Of a DNA stretch of 64,000 nucleotides, positions 35,331 to 47,764 are shown in pieces. The stretch comes from Bostrychus sinensis. Taxonomy: Eukaryota > Chordata > Actinopteri > Gobiiformes > Eleotridae. The DNA lies in NCBI GenBank assembly GCA_020698575.1, contig CM036247.1:5020476-5084475 (forward strand), given 5' to 3'. A program made the translations under genes and the position numbers. Numbering within the stretch: position 1 is the first letter of the stretch; every line of letters begins with the position of its first letter. The notes under the pieces are model-generated. The model saw only the letters and a list, made by a program, of their open reading frames with translations, made no database searches and was not told the DNA's origin.

Positions 35331-35480
35331 TTGTCACGCGAAGAGGTTGTTCTTCCGCGAAATTCTCACACTGATAGTGAAAAGAAAAACTGAAGCGTAA
35401 AGCGCAGGCGGCAGAGTTAAGGGCGGAGCCTGCAATACGAGCTGCTGTAGGAAATAACAGAGACGAGGAAGAAGAACACT
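35331..35480 (-). promoter_or_regulatory. Probable promoter region of gene A
   Basis: Directly upstream of the start codon and more GC-rich than the surroundings. It has a GGGCGGAGCC GC-box at about 35420 and, at 35379-35390, an A-rich GAAAAGAAAAAC that resembles an interferon-response element but has the wrong spacing. No TATA box is clear. Suggestive only. Confidence 0.3.
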
Positions 35481-35721
35481 GGAGAATGTCACACGTTTCT
35501 TTTGTAGGCAACTTAGGGCAGGTTTTGGGAATTACTTACTATTTTAGATTTTCTAAATTAGATATTTTGACCCCAGACGGAGCAGTAGTGGTGGTAACAG
35601 TGGTAGGAGAAAGTTCTGTAGAAAGTTCTGTCTGCTGGACATCTGCACCAGATTTTAAATAAGTCATGGAAAATGTATTGTTTTGGGCTTAAAAAATCTA
35701 AACAAATCCTCACCCACAAGG

Positions 35722-38236
35722 AAAATCTGGACTAAAGCTGGACTAAACCTGGACTAAACCTGGACTAAAGCTGGACTAAACCTGGACTAAAGCTGGACTT
35801 AACCTGGACTAAAGCTGGACTAAACCTGGACTAAAGCTGGACTTAACCTGGACTAAAGCTTGGACTAAACCTGAACTAAAGCTGGACTAAAGCTGGACTA
35901 AAGCTGGAATAAACCTGGACTAAAGCTGGACTAAACCTGGACTAAAGCTGGACTTAACCTGGACTAAAGCTGGACTAAAGCTGGAATAAACCTGGACTAA
36001 AGCTGGACTAAACCTGGACTAAAGCTGGACTTAACCTGGACTAAAGCTTGGACTAAACCTGAACTAAAGCTGGACTAAACCTGGACTAAAGCTGGACTAA
36101 AGCTGGACTTAACCTGGACTAAAGCTGGACTAAAGCTGGAATAAAGGTGGACTAAACCTGGACTAAACCTGGACTAAAGCTGGACTAAACCTGGACTAAA
36201 GCTGGACTAAACCTGGACTAAAGCTGGACTAAACCTGGACTAAAGGTGGACTAAACCTGGACTAAAGCTGGACTTAACCTGGACTAAAGCTTGGACTAAA
36301 CCTGGACTAAAGCTGGACTAAACCTGGACTAAAGCTGGACTAAAGCTGGACTAAAGCTGGACTAAACCTGGACTAAAGCTGGAATAAACCTGGACTAAAC
36401 CTGGACTAAAGCTGGACTTAACCTGGACTAAAGCTTGGACTAAACCTGAACTAAAGCTGGACTAAACCTGGACTAAAGCTGGACTAAAGCTGGACTAAAG
36501 CTGGACTTAACCTGGACTAAAGCTGGACTAAAGCTGGAATAAAGGTGGACTAAACCTGGACTAAACCTGGACTAAAGCTGGACTAAACCTGGACTAAAGC
36601 TGGACTAAACCTGGACTAAAGCTGGACTAAACCTGGACTAAAGGTGGACTAAACCTGGACTAAAGCTGGACTTAACCTGGACTAAAGCTTGGACTAAACC
36701 TGGACTAAAGCTGGACTAAACCTGGACTAAAGGTGGACTAAACCTGGACTAAAGCTGGAATAAACCTGGACTAAACCTGGAATAAACCTGCACTAAGGCT
36801 GGACTAAAGCTGGACTAAACCTGGACTAAACCTGGACAAAGCCTGGACTAAAGCTGGACTAAACCTGGAATAAACCTGCACTAAAGCTGGACTAAAGCTG
36901 GGCTAAAGCTGGACTAAACCTGGACTAAACCTGGACTAAGCCTGGACTAAACCTGGACTAAACCTGGACTAAATGTGGACTAAACCTGGACTAAAGCTGG
37001 ACTAAACCTGGACTAAATGTGGACTAAACCTGGACTAAAGCTGGACTAAATCTTAACAAATCCTCACCCACAAGGAAAAGCTGGACTAAAGCTGGACTAA
37101 ACCTGGACTAAACCTGGACTAAAGCTGGACTAAACCTGGACTAAAGGTGGACTAAACCTGGACTAAAGCTGGACTAAACCTGGACTAAAGCTGGACTAAA
37201 CCTGGACTAAAGGTGGACTAAAGCTGGACTAAACCTGGACAAAAGCTGGACTAAAGCTGGACTAAACCTGGACTAAAGCTGGACTAAAGTTGGACTAAAC
37301 CTGGACTAAACCTGGACTAAAGCTGGACTAACGCTGGACTAAACCTGGACTAAAGCTGGACTAAACCTGGACTAAAGGTGGACTAAACCTGGACTAAACC
37401 TGGACTAAATCTGGACTAAACCTGGACTAAACCTGGACTAAAGGTGGACTAAACCTGGACTAAAGGTGGACTAAACCTGGACTAAAGCTGGACTCAACCT
37501 GGATTAAACCTGGACTAAAGCTGGACTAAAGCTGGACTAAACCTGGACTAAAGCTGGATTAAAGCTGGACTAAACCTGGACTAAACCTGGACTAAAGCTG
37601 GACTAAAGTTGGACTAAACCTGGACTAAACCTGGACTAAAGCTGGACTAAACCTGGACTAAAGCTGGACTAAACCTGGACTAAAGCTGGACTAAAGCTGG
37701 ACTAAAGTTGGACTAAACCTGGACTAAACCTGGACTAAACCTGGACTAAAGCTGGACTAAATCTGGACTAAACCTGGACTAAACCTGGACTAAAGGTGGA
37801 CTAAACCTGGACTAAAGGTGGACTAAACCTGGACTAAAGCTGGACTCAACCTGGATTAAACCTGGACTAAAGCTGGACTAAAGCTGGACTAAACCTGGAC
37901 TAAAGCTGGATTAAAGCTGGACTAAACCTGGACTAAACCTGGACTAAAGCTGGACTAAAGTTGGACTAAACCTGGACTAAACCTGGACTAAAGCTGGACT
38001 AAACCTGGACTAAAGCTGGACTAAACCTGGACTAAAGCTGGACTAAAGCTGGACTAAAGTTGGACTAAACCTGGACTAAACCTGGACTAAACCTGGACTA
38101 AAGCTGGACTAAAGCTGGACTAAACCTGGACTAAAGCTGGATTAAAGCTGGACTAAACCTGGACTAAAGCTGGACTAAAGCTGGACTAAAGCTGGACTAA
38201 ACCTGGACTAAAGCTGGACTAAAGCTGGACTAAAGC
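35722..38236. repeat. 11-bp minisatellite array (CTAAACCTGGA)
   Basis: About 2.5 kb of an 11-bp unit, mainly CTGGACTAAAC and CTGGACTAAAG, roughly 225 units. Blocks of several hundred bases recur (for example those around 35800 and 36400), showing segmental amplification. It differs from the neighbouring 34-kb array at the centre base: CCTGG here, CCAGG there. It separates the divergently oriented genes A and B. Confidence 0.95.
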
Positions 38237-38766
38237 CTGTGGTGGAAGAAGTACTCAATTTCTTCACTTAAGTAAAAGTACAGATAAAGGAGCAAAAATG
38301 TACTCAAGTAAAAGTAAAAGTATCTACTTAAGTGAAAGTATAAAAGTACTTTCAAATGTACTTGTGAGTAAAAAAGTAAAAGTATTAAGCACAGATTCAA
38401 GAGTTTTAAATGTGAGGGATTTTGCTGAAAACTAAAGGTTAACGGTGCAACAGAACAGAAGGAATCTGTAGTGATTTTTTTCTGAAGAGTACTGCATCTT
38501 TTATACTATATATATATATATGTACTGTGTCTACAGTGACGACACAACAAAAATTTATGATTTTAAATCAAACTCAAAATACTTTTTACTTCAAACCAAT
38601 TTAAAAAAATGTAGTGGAGTAAAAACTACAAATACTTGCTTTAAAATGTAGGAAAGTAAAAATTAAAGTACCCCTTGTAAAATTTGCTCAAGTAATGTAT
38701 AGATACTTGAAAACTGTACTTAAGTAAAGTAACTAAGCACTTTTACTTTGTTACATTCCACCACAG
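38237..38766. mobile_element. hAT-like MITE inserted in the 11-bp array
   Basis: The ends CTGTGGTGGAAGAAGTACTC and GTTACATTCCACCACAG form the inverted pair. The flanks actaaagc and tctaaagc agree at 7 of 8 bases, the hAT target size. Interior rich in AAGTAAAAGTA. Array units continue on both sides. Confidence 0.8.
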
Positions 38767-38895
38767 TCTAAAGCAGGAATAAACCAGGTCTAAACCCAGA
38801 TTAAAACAAGGCCAAACCAGGTCCAGGTCTAAACGAAGCCTTAACCAGGACTAAATAATAAAAAAACTACACCAGGACTAAAACAGGATTAAATT
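38767..38895. repeat. Tail of the 11-bp minisatellite
   Basis: Degenerate units (taaaccaggtc, taaccaggac) following the MITE. Confidence 0.6.
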
Positions 38896-38954
38896 CTGTC
38901 TCAGCCCAACACAAAGAACCTCAGTGTTTCTCAAATTCTCTGTATGACCCTGGC

Positions 38955-39055
38955 TGTGAGAGCAGTAGTAACAGAAGTGGATATAGTACAGCGATAGTAG
39001 TAGTAGTAGTAGTAGGAATGGTTATAATCGTAGTAGTAGTAGTAGTAGCAGGAGA
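38955..39055. repeat. AGT microsatellite
   Basis: Interrupted AGT units such as TAGTAGTAGTAGTAGTAGG and GTAGTAGTAGTAGTAGCAGG. Confidence 0.8.
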
Positions 39056-39295
39056 GGAAGCAGGACAAGCAGGGCCCCGCTGCAGTGACACTGAGTGAAG
39101 CACAACAGAATAAATAAAAGAAGCATGTTTATAAAAGTGCTTTGACTTTGGTTCACAGTCACACAAACACAACAGATACAATAAATACAAGGCATGAACA
39201 CATATAAGTACAAATATATATAAATCCTAGTACAAATGACCATGAAACTCTGATTTAGAAAAGAACAAATCTGCTGCGTACCTACAAACTAAAAA

Positions 39296-39430
39296 ATGCT
39301 GGGTTAAAATTAACCCAACTTGTAACCCAGTGCTGGGTCAAATACGGACCGAGCCAACGCTGGGTTAATTGTAATTTTTAAGTTGGGTTACTTGTTTGAC
39401 CCAACATGTTGGGTATAAAACCTGAGTTAC
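39296..39430. mobile_element. Probable small MITE (TGGGTTAA repeats)
   Basis: TGCTGGGTTAAAATTAACCC, CAACGCTGGGTTAATTG and TTGACCCAACATGTTGGG form overlapping inverted pairs, typical of a small fold-back element. Ends are not certain. Confidence 0.45.
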
Positions 39431-40780
39431 CTGCAATTATATAAATAATGAATATATATAACCCTCCTACAGCCCTAAGACATTTTTTTATGTTTTGCAG
39501 CTGTTTTTTGTGGATAACTTTTGCTGTGTTGGTTCAAATGGCATAGATTTTGCATCAGGTGTGTATTTTTGGATGAAATTTCAGATTTCATAATTTATTT
39601 TTTTTTAATCCTCTTAAAAAGGTGTCTAAAAATAGTCACACTTTTACCCCTAAGACATTTTTTTGTGCCATTGACTCCCATTAAAATTACATTTTTATTA
39701 TACACTGTCACTGCAATATAATTAATAATTTTTATCAAGTATTTCATGTATTTCAAAAAAATGTTGCATTAAGTCATTTCCACAACAGTCATGGTGTGAT
39801 GGAAATGACAGTTCTAGTTCTAGTTCTTCTGTTGTACGTGCGTTTATTACCTTAAATTATCTGTATGAAGTTAAATAATTATACAATACAAATCATTCTT
39901 AATTAATGTTGTGTGTACACACAATAATAGATTAAATATGTAAACATGACACCACTTGTTCTTTAGATTAGAGCCCGGCATTGAGTGCAAAAGCACACAA
40001 AGAGGATCTGATCCTGTAAAATACCAAATACCATTTGTTCCTACAAAAAGAAAATTATTTTAAAAAACAAACAAACAAAAAACAAAAACAAACAATGTAT
40101 ACAAAAAGTAAATCTTAGAAGAAATTGGCGACACACATGGCTGTTCTATGGGCTCCCCAGTCTCCTCTGCAGTTGCTAAATTGTACTACAACCAGGGGTG
40201 AAAGTAGATTTTTGCTTATGCCGGTACTATAACAAATTATGCCTAGATATATATTTTTAATAGCAAAAAAAGCAAATATATGAGGTTAAGAATGAATCTT
40301 GACTATAAATGAAAAAGATAGACATGGCTTATACAGGGTTTAACAGGGTTTGAAAACAAATCAAACACACCCTATAAAGGCCAACACACACCGGACGCAC
40401 GTCAAAAAACACACCCCTATTATTTTCTATGAGGCGCACGGCGGTGGCTGAAAACACATGGCCCTCCGTACTTCTGCAGTAACAAAGATGGTTCTCTGCT
40501 CCGTGTGACACAGACACACAGCTGTAAACACTGAGGGACAGTAGCTGCTGCTCGGGGGGACACAGGCAGCAGCTCCTGACTCCTGCTGCAGTCAGAGCAC
40601 GGGGAAACTCCTTTCTGTCGCTAACTCGCTAATAACCTGCTTTAGACAGGGGCAGCTCCAGACAAATATCACTGAGGGGGCAATGGGGGTCCATATTAAA
40701 TAAAGAGGGGGCAATGAAATTCTGACGCAACAATATACACCAAAAACAACAGGCTAAAATCAATAAGCAAAATCTAAATT
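39431..40780. other. AT-rich spacer without recognised genes
   Basis: No exon, RNA gene or clear transposon end identified. Contains A-rich CAAACAAACAAA tracts near 40070. Confidence 0.35.
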
Positions 40781-40782
40781 AC

Positions 40783-40783
<1 letters not shown>

Positions 40784-40831
<48 letters not shown>
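40784..40831. repeat. ATT microsatellite
   Basis: About 16 perfect TTA units. Confidence 0.95.
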
Positions 40832-40833
<2 letters not shown>

Positions 40834-40849
40834 AGTATTGAGTATAGAC

Positions 40850-41226
40850 CAGTGGTCTAGATAGAACCTTTTTCAGCTTGCGATCTGCTTTTAAAAACAC
40901 CAAGGCCTGGAGATCTACCTTTATTTTTTTTATTTTTTTTTCACAGTGAGTCAGGAGTCTGAGTCTGTGGCCTATTTGTTATTATTTCTTCTGTTCTAAG
41001 TTCAGATTCAAAGCAAACAGTAAATTATGAACTATTAAACCCAAAAATCCACACCTGTAGTTCTGTGGGGAAGTATTATTCTATATTAAAAAAAACTATT
41101 GCAGCCTGACTGAGAACATAAATACAGTAGGCTGGCTTTATTATTTATCCAATACTCTTATTCGGCCAGCGACCAAGACTGGTTTTCTAATTTTGGCCCC
41201 TACTCCGATTGAGTTTGACACCCCTG
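40850..41226. mobile_element. hAT-type transposon fragment
   Basis: Shares AGTCTGTGGCCTATTTGTTA and the stretch to AGTAGGCTGGCTT with the remnant at 33300-33475. Ends GATTGAGTTTGACACCCCTG, the usual right end of this hAT group. Confidence 0.6.
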
Positions 41227-42226
41227 CATTAAACTAAACTGTCATGACTAAAACATGTCGTGGTTTTCTTTCATACATTCAGAATAAAGAAGGACTGTGA
41301 AGTGGCTTTGAACTCGAGTAAAAACTTCTGTTTCAGTTTAAATGTGAAGTTGGTAACACTACAATAATAACTCACCTGTATTATTAAGCACTTGAAGCCT
41401 TAATAAATATGTAATTAACACTATTTTAATGAGAAAACCATTAATAGTATTGATATTTTGTTTTGATTTACCTGAGATTATTACGATTATTATTAAGAAT
41501 TACTCATTAATAACAATGATCCAGGCTCGGGACCCTCTGTGGCTGGATCATATGTTGTTTATGTCCTCTTGTCATTTTTAAATGAGGTGTAAACAAAGTC
41601 AGCTGCTGTACAGATGTTTAAATGTATGCTGCCTTCATGTGCTATGGGAATTATGGAAAATACCATTTGCCGAGGTCAAATTTGCACATGAACGCCCCCT
41701 TTTCGTCGTAATCTCCACTGGAGAACTCGAAGATAATTTTGATACCCGAGTTTTTGACCTTTCAAAATGGCGGAGAGGAGCGAAGAAATTGTGGATGGTA
41801 TGAAATGCGTATTTTCTGTCCTTAAAATTACTCTATGATTCATAATCCGTACAAAATACAGCACACTTGTTTTTGTTGTAGCAGATTAATTAATAAGTCC
41901 AGGACTGTTTTACCCATTTAGCAATTCAAGCAAAATTTTTTGTCCGCCATTTTTTATTATGCTACGACCACAACAGCACATGAACACAACAACTCATAAT
42001 TTCCTATTTATTTTGTATATTTTTTATATATATATTTATTTCGAGCGTGAGAGAAAGAAAATTAAAAAAAATAATAAATAATAAATATATATATACAAAT
42101 GAAAAAATATATGTATGATCTACATATTATACATACATAAACAAAATGATGTACATTTACATATAATTTTACAAGTGGAAAATTTCATCTTTCCCATATC
42201 ACGTGAAGGCAGCAAAAGAACACGCC

Positions 42227-42415
42227 TATAAAAGATAATACGCATGCGTAAATGTGCGTAACATTTACGCTCCACCTCGCGCTCACAGCTCATTGGTTCT
42301 TGAGAGAGCAGCGGTAAAGGGTCAACAACATAAAACTTCAGTCCGCAGCTTGAGAGCACCGTTCATTGTATTTTTTTATCTTATTGCCGTGTCTTTTGGC
42401 TAAGAATCATATAAA
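42227..42415 (+). promoter_or_regulatory. Probable promoter of gene B
   Basis: CCTATAAAAGAT (TATA-like) at about 42226, followed by a perfect 10-bp inverted repeat GCGTAAATGT-gcgta-ACATTTACGC at 42246-42270 and an ATTGG box near 42293. The start codon is at 42416. The spacing would give a 5' UTR of about 150 bases if there is no upstream intron. Confidence 0.4.
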
Positions 42416-45400
42416 ATGTCTTATAACAACAAACTCGCGGAAATCCTGAACGCATTTGGACAAGGGGACGATGAAATCTTCGGCTTCAAGTCCGCAGAGG
42501 AGTCCCGCGGGATGGAAAACAAACTCCCGGTGTCCGCGCCGTCCGAGGCCAGGACAACTTCCAGAACCTTCCAAGAAATCGACAGCAACAGCAGGGCACA
42601 ACAACTGGGTGAGCTGAACTTTTTGCTATGTGGTGATGGAAAAACTTTAAAAATGCCGCATCTGTCTGCCTCGGAGGTGATGCTTGTAAATAGAACACTA
42701 GAGTGGCCATAGCAACAGGTTCTGTGTCAGTTCTGTCCGCCATCTTGTTACTGTAGGATAAGGCTAATTCTTATGGTGAGTAATGTAAAAACAATGACAA
42801 AACTTCAAAAAATAAATGTTGGAAATTGAGAAACAGTGATTTAAACTCCAAATAAGTCTTTCTTTATGAGGACTTTTTTCCTGAAATACAAAAAAATAAT
42901 TTCAATCAATCAAAGTTTATTTCTACAGCACTTTACAACAACACAAGGAAGACCAAAGTGCTTTACATAAAAAAATCAATACTATAAAATGTATAAAACA
43001 ATAAGAAACAACAAACAGTAACAGAATGAAGCAAAGATTTAAAGCCTAAGTGTTAAAAGCCAGTCTAAACAAGTGAGTCTTTAGCCTGGACTTAAACAGA
43101 GACAGCTCAGTGATAACTTGCAGATCCAGAGGCAGTGTGTTCCAGAGTTTAGGAGCGGCAGAAGCAAATGAACGATCGCCTCACTGTTTGTACCGGGACC
43201 CGGGGACGTCCAAAACCATCTGAGCAGACGAGCGGAGGGCTCTGCAGGAGGGATGGATGGTTAAAATCTCTGATAAATAGGGAGGGGCAAGACCATTAAG
43301 AGATTTAGAAGCAAAAAATTACAATTTTAAAATCAATGTGAGAACTATAGAGGGAAGAGAGAACCGGGGTGATGTGGTTGTGTCTGGATGAGTTTGTTAA
43401 AAGTCGAGCGGCTGCATTTTGTACCATTTGCAAACGATGATGATGTGTGATGCCGAAATATAGTGCATTACAGAAGTCGATACGTGAACTGATAAAAGCA
43501 TGAACAGTGAGACAGAAAGGGCTTCACTTTGGCGAGACGACACAGCTGGAAAAAGCTTGCTTTAACAACAGCACTAATTTGTTTATCAAACTTCAATTCA
43601 CTCCTCATTTCAGCATTATTCATGTTGCACGGTGGCAGAGTGGTTTGTGTTTTTGTGCATTGGTGAATTGGTGACTCTAAACGTCACGTGCAACACCTGA
43701 CAGGAATAAGTGGAGGAAGATGAATGAATATTGCAGTGGTCTATACCAGATCCACTGTGTTTTTGCATTTGTAAAGGTGTTAGATCTGATGACCACTGTA
43801 CCAAGTGTACGAGTGTAAGGACAGTGAATTAAAATATGCCATTATACCAAGCTGGAAACCGAGAATTGTCCCAAATGTCTCTGTGCTGAAGCAAGTGCAC
43901 TAAGACTAGACATTAGATGAAGCAAAAAGATTTAAAAAAGTTATAAAATTAACAAAATAGATTTAAAATAATATCATTTGTTTACATGGCACTTGGCAGA
44001 ATGGCTACAGTCATAAGGCTCTGCACTGGAGTCAGCTACTGCAGTTCACCATTAGAGAGTCCACTCTAGTCTTCTATTTATCTCTATGGTCTTAGGATAT
44101 AATACACCTGGTCCTTAAATCTCAAGTGCTGTGTTTTGTTTTTGCCCAGGTAAAAACACCAGGAAGCAGCAGCCTTCAGCCAAAAAAGGTGATTATACTT
44201 TGTTTTATTATTATTATTATTATATATACGAAAAAATTCTGTATTGGTTGCAGGTTCTGGACCGTCAGGTGGAACAGCTGCTGTTAAAAGTAAGTTCAAC
44301 CTAAAGTTTAGGTATAGAATTATTCTATTATTGAAACACATCTGATACTGTATATATAGACTAATTCTAATTCTGTCTCTCACTTGTCTCCTTCAGAGGA
44401 ACACTTTGTGGACCTCCATCGACTCAAACTGATCGAGAGAGTGAGCAACATAAGCCCCCTCCTGGACCGGCTCCTGCAGAAGAAGGTCCTACATCAGGAA
44501 CAGTACGACGAGGTCTACGCCATGCGCCCGACTCAGAAACAAATGAGGTTTTTATACAACGGCCCGCTCAAGGCCAGTAAGAAGAGTAAAGACGTGTTCC
44601 TCTCTGTGCTGAAGAAGCTGGAGCCGTACCTGATCCAGGACCTCGGAAAGAAAAAGGGTGAAATCTCAGTTACCTGTCCCACTTCTTATAGGATTTCCAT
44701 AACATGACATAATGTAGGGGCCGTTATAGACTTACAGTTACTGAGCTGGGAAGGCAAAGACAAACAATCCCCTAACAATAGGCTATAATATGATAATAAT
44801 CCTTGGATTAGCCAACTTTGTGTTTGCAGAAAATCAGTGTGTTGGACAAAACTTATAAAGCCAATACTTTCTTCACAAAGTTGTGTTTACATTAATTGTC
44901 TATTATAGAACAAAAAATTAGAAATTAAGTGTTTTTCTTTATGATATTAAAGTAGAATGAATCAAAAAAATGCATAAAATAGGTTCACCATAAACCCTTT
45001 CAGAGTAAATTAAAACAAACCAGAAGTCCATAAAATTTGACAAAGAACTCCAAAAACAAAATGACAGCTCCAAAGCTAAGCCAAACTATAAAGAAAGTGA
45101 GTTAGATTAAACTGTACTAGAGCCTGCTGTAGTACTACATTGTCACAATTACTACATACCACTGATTATTCTCTGTACTTTTCCTTTAACACTATTATTA
45201 TTATTATTATTTATTTTTTTGTTTTAATTGTGCTGTTTTTGTTACAGAATCATCTACCAAAGCTAATTTTGCCGTAAGTTCATGCACAAACAGAGAAATA
45301 TTATTATATTATATTTTACATTCTCTGTTAAGTTTATCACCTGTAAATGTATATTGTATGTATGTTTCAGAACAATTGCACCAGTGAGCCTGGCCCTTCA

Positions 45401-46470
45401 ACAAAATCCAGCACCAAGGGGCCAAAAAAAAACCAAAATGTGAAGTCTGTGCTCCAGTACGGCAAACATGAAGGGAAGTCTTTTAAATGGCTGCTGAAGA
45501 ACGACAGTTCTTTTGTTGTCAGTGTTGTGGGCGATTATCAGCAGCAGACAGAAGATGGCAAAACTCGGATCGTTTACAAAGAAAACAAGGTACAGTAACA
45601 AGGTGATTCCCTCTGAAATACTGGGTCCAAGGAGGACACACATCAGAGTTTGTATATTTATGTTTTATGATACACTTTGATACTATACCCCTTGAGCAGT
45701 AAAAGAGTCATGATTATTAAGTTGTTGTTTTGGTTGCTCTCCTCCACAAGAGTCACGGTCCACAGTTGAGTCTAGAACGCTGATGTCGTACCAGGACTCA
45801 GTGAAAATTAAACGGCTACACTCACAAAGATATTTTTCCTACCTGAAATTCATCAATTCTATTTGAGTTTACCCATATTCTTGGCAAAATGCCTTGTACT
45901 TCCAGCAGTGTTTCTTCTTTAACTTCTCACTGAAACCTTGCTATTTTCTCAGGACGCTCTGGCAGAGTTTGTGACCAAATTCCCAGAGGTTGTAGAACAG
46001 GTGAAAATTTACCGAGGACTGACCCCCCTTGGATTTGGAAAATATAAAGAAGAAACTCATCAGGCTTTGTACAAATCAAAAGATAAAGAAAAGCAAAGGT
46101 ATGCATTTGGATAAAATAAAGTTCTTTTCTTGATACATCACCAACCAAACATGGGGCAGGTCAGTGTGGCCAGTCTGGCTACAAACCTGAAGGATAAGGC
46201 TTAAACTGCAGATATAATAGGTTTTTGGATAAATTTAAAAATAACCACAGCCATATGGTGTCAGAAAATATTGAAAATGTTTTTATAAACTCTAGTTACG
46301 TGAAATTTCTTCGAGGACAAAAGACGACCGTCACCAAAGGATCTCAGATGGAGGTGGCTATAAATTACATCTTACGACGCGATAAAGAGAGACCTGTCCC
46401 TCCCTTCACCAGCGCTGACCTGCAAAAGAGGAAGTCCACTAAGAAAAGGAGCAACCCAGGCACAACGTGA
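42416..46470 (+). CDS. Gene B: PYD-like/CARD protein with a C-terminal GK-module region
   Basis: Eight exons with GT-AG ends give 1095 nt, 364 residues: 42416-42608, 44150-44188, 44254-44289, 44397-44657, 45248-45273, 45371-45589, 45953-46098, 46296-46470. Exon 1 is a shortened PYD-like segment (LAEILNAFGQGDDEIFGF, FQEIDSNSRAQQLG). Exons 2-3 are linkers like those of gene A (39 and 36 nt). Exon 4 is a CARD (EHFVDLHRLKLIERV, LHQEQYDEVYAMRPT, EPYLIQDL). Exons 5-8 are absent from ASC: ESSTKANFA, a SEPGPS linker, a module with LQYGKHEGKSFKWLLKND, a second with LGFGKYKEETHQALYKS and YVKFLRGQ, and a basic tail KRKSTKKRSNPGTT. The modules loosely resemble the small C-terminal domain of ExoX-type exonucleases (inference). 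A CARD-using adaptor or effector is likely; the tail function is unknown. Confidence 0.8.
42903..43620 (-). mobile_element. L2-like LINE fragment in intron 1 of gene B
   Basis: On the minus strand the LINE tail reads RLQMVQNAAARLLTNSSRHN, then HITPVLSSLY, SLNGLAPPYLSEIL and APKLWNTLPLDLQ in broken frames. The 3' end with TTTATTTCTACAGCACTTTA is at about 42910. Dead copy. Confidence 0.75.
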
Positions 46471-47248
46471 GCTGAATTTTAAGGAAATGTCTATAGGTTG
46501 TTTTCAGATGAAGTCACAACATTCAATAGTCCTGTAGTATTTAATAGAGATGGGAGCAGGCAAACATTTTATTGTTAATATGCAAATTGTTGTGTGATAG
46601 GATAAATGTAGCGGGATCATGGAAAGACAGGGACTTTCTAACTAACCCAACCTTTTATTTTATTGAAAATGTAGGGCAGTTCAACACTGTAGAATATTAA
46701 TAAGTGGTACTGCAGTCTAAATGAGAAATCAGCTTTCTGATTGGACAACTGATCAATGATAGTTTGATAGTAACACTTAAATGGTTAACGTAGAGTAATT
46801 TTTGTTAACACTTACCCTGCATCTAGATACATTGTTTTCCTTTAGCATTACCCCACTGACCTATTCTACTCATTGGAAATACAGTTTTCTAACACTTTGT
46901 GTTTGTGTTCTTCTGCAGATCAAAGCCAGATGTAAAGAAACAAAAGCTCAACTGAAATCACCACACATCCTTGTGCTTGTTTATATCTTCTCTGGTTAAA
47001 CAATGAATTACAGTTGCAAGAGAAAGTACACTTGAAATTACTTGGATTTCTGCATGATTTGGTCATAAAATGTGATCTGTTCTTCATCTAAGTCACAACA
47101 ACAGACAAACACAGTCTGTCCTAAACTAATGCTGCAAAATATACAAATGTGTTTTTTCATGTTTTAAGTTTAAGACAGTTGTTGCTGCCGTTGCTTGTTC
47201 TTTAATGCTCTTTTTTATTATTTAAATGCATAGTGCCTACCCCTAACC
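46471..47248. other. 3' flank of gene B
   Basis: Follows the stop codon TGA; likely holds the 3' UTR. A small open frame at 46802-46999 has no recognisable product. I see no certain poly(A) signal. Confidence 0.35.
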
Positions 47249-47764
47249 CAGGGGTAGGCAACCCCTGGCCCACGGGTCAAACTTGGCCCTTGGCCTGAAA
47301 AAAGTTGTCCCTCTTCAACTTTTTAGCTGATATCAAACTTTTATTAATTGCTGTTACTTGAGAGCATTTAACCCCATGGAGCTGTCAGAGAGGCACTGTA
47401 TGTTGTCATGGTTTCATGGTTTTAGTTGCTTAAAACCAATAAATAGCAAGTGTTCTATCATGTGACCTCCTTATCTCATGGTTACTTTTGCCTCTATCTA
47501 ATAAGTATTCAATGTTTATCTAATTTGTGTAAAAATGTAGCAGAATAGGAGGCGGTGCTGTTGGAGTGAGGATTTATATTTATTTATTTTTAAGTTTTTT
47601 TTGTTTTTTTTTTTTATTGATCTATATATTTTTATACGTAATTTAACTTGCTACTATATGTACATTTAAAGCTGCCAAGGAACCATGACAGAAAACTGTG
47701 TGTCCATTCTTGTGGTGGTTCAAAAATGATTTGGCCCGACTGCAATCAAACCTGCCGTCCCCTG
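47249..47764. mobile_element. hAT-like non-autonomous element
   Basis: The ends CAGGGGTAGGCAACCCCTGG and TGCCGTCCCCTG are inverse. The flanks ccctaacc and ctctaaac agree at 6 of 8 positions. No transposase domain is readable. Confidence 0.6.

Noticed and set aside
35379..35390. Interferon-response element upstream of gene A
   Set aside because: The two GAAA cores have one base between them instead of two, so it does not fit the consensus.
41769..41803. ATGGCGGAGAGGAGCGAAG as a first exon with donor GTATGA
   Set aside because: It has a good start context, but no downstream exon could be linked in the right frame and the surroundings look repeat-derived.
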